The translations under genes were made by a program, and so were the position numbers. A stretch of 5,430 bases of DNA from Xanthobacteraceae bacterium (lineage in GTDB: Bacteria > Pseudomonadota > Alphaproteobacteria > Rhizobiales > Xanthobacteraceae), in the NCBI GenBank assembly GCA_030040825.1, contig JASHSY010000291.1, forward strand, positions 1-5,430, in the 5' to 3' direction. Positions 5,300 through 5,430 of this stretch are shown in pieces. The notes beneath the pieces were generated by a model, which had not been told where the DNA came from, searched no databases, and saw nothing but the letters and a program-made list of their open reading frames with translations. Numbering within the stretch: position 1 is the first letter of the stretch; every line of letters starts with the position of its first letter.

Positions 5300-5430
5300 G
5301 AGGAAATAGGTGATACGGCGAAAGCCGCGCGTGCTGTTTTGGTCTTCCAGATGGCGCGAAGATAGGGACCTTGGATAGGCCCTGCAACCATCGGATCACT
5401 TTCGCCGGGCCTTTCGCGTGCTAAGGTTCA
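5300..5430. other. Non-coding or unrecognised sequence upstream of the aroC break
   Basis: None of the three minus-strand frames here resembles chorismate synthase or another protein I recognise, and the plus-strand frame entering from the left ends with a stop at 5363-5365. Apart from the promoter-like element at 5359-5387 I see no RNA gene or repeat. Confidence 0.5.
5359..5387 (-). promoter_or_regulatory. Sigma-70-like promoter facing the truncated aroC
   Basis: On the minus strand TTGCAG (5382-5387) and TATCTT (5359-5364) are separated by exactly 17 bases, close to the TTGACA/TATAAT consensus and in a CCCTAT...TCGCG context common at alphaproteobacterial housekeeping promoters. The predicted start is near 5352, about 50 bases before the aroC homology begins. 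It could drive the aroC fragment, ribBX, lemA and TPM genes as they stand, or belong to a different locus joined here. Confidence 0.4.

Noticed and set aside
5390..5430. Start of a tRNA, suggested by GGTTCA at the right edge
   Set aside because: No matching anticodon or D arm can be built in the bases before it; six bases are not evidence.

Overview
The window looks like chromosome from an alphaproteobacterium, most likely of the order Hyphomicrobiales (Rhizobiales), in the Bradyrhizobium/Xanthobacteraceae neighbourhood. This is an inference from the high G+C content, the alphaproteobacterial style of the AroC and RibB sequences, and the aroC-ribB-lemA-TPM gene order. No database search was possible. 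Every gene I can support lies on the minus strand, so transcription runs from high to low coordinates. The many plus-strand reading frames are shadows of high-GC coding sequence.

Upstream block (5430 to 1570, minus). At the right edge is the C-terminal ~203 codons of chorismate synthase (aroC). Its N-terminal half is missing: homology stops abruptly near 5300, and the frame upstream has no usable start codon and a stop at 5396-5398. The ~130 bases beyond hold unrelated sequence with a good sigma-70-like promoter. Three bases after aroC comes ribBX, a 3,4-dihydroxy-2-butanone-4-phosphate synthase fused to a GTP-cyclohydrolase-II-like domain that has lost its zinc and catalytic residues. Sixteen bases later comes a LemA-family lipoprotein gene, then two TPM-domain genes. 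The first encodes a secreted protein with one membrane anchor and a glycine-rich tail. The second overlaps it by one base and encodes a protein with two membrane helices. Gaps of 3, 16, 10 and -1 bases indicate one operon.

Gap (1426 to 1569). These 144 bases carry a perfect TATAAT -10 box facing the next gene, a 10-bp palindrome over its -35 position, and an 8-bp inverted repeat further upstream. I see no U-tract terminator.

Downstream block (1425 to 1, minus). A Tat-exported, NADPH-binding oxidoreductase-like protein, best started at a GTG with a strong ribosome binding site, overlaps by ATGA with the first 225 codons of a polytopic transporter resembling the ATP/ADP-translocase-like branch of the major facilitators. 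That gene runs off the left edge.

How they fit together: chorismate synthase needs reduced FMN and RibB makes a riboflavin precursor, so aroC-ribBX is a sensible pair. LemA plus TPM proteins form a recurrent envelope cassette of unclear biochemical role. The most notable points are the broken aroC, the transmembrane hairpin inside the second TPM domain, and the exported dinucleotide-binding protein coupled to a nucleotide-transporter-like gene. I see no clear new defence system, mobile element or CRISPR array.
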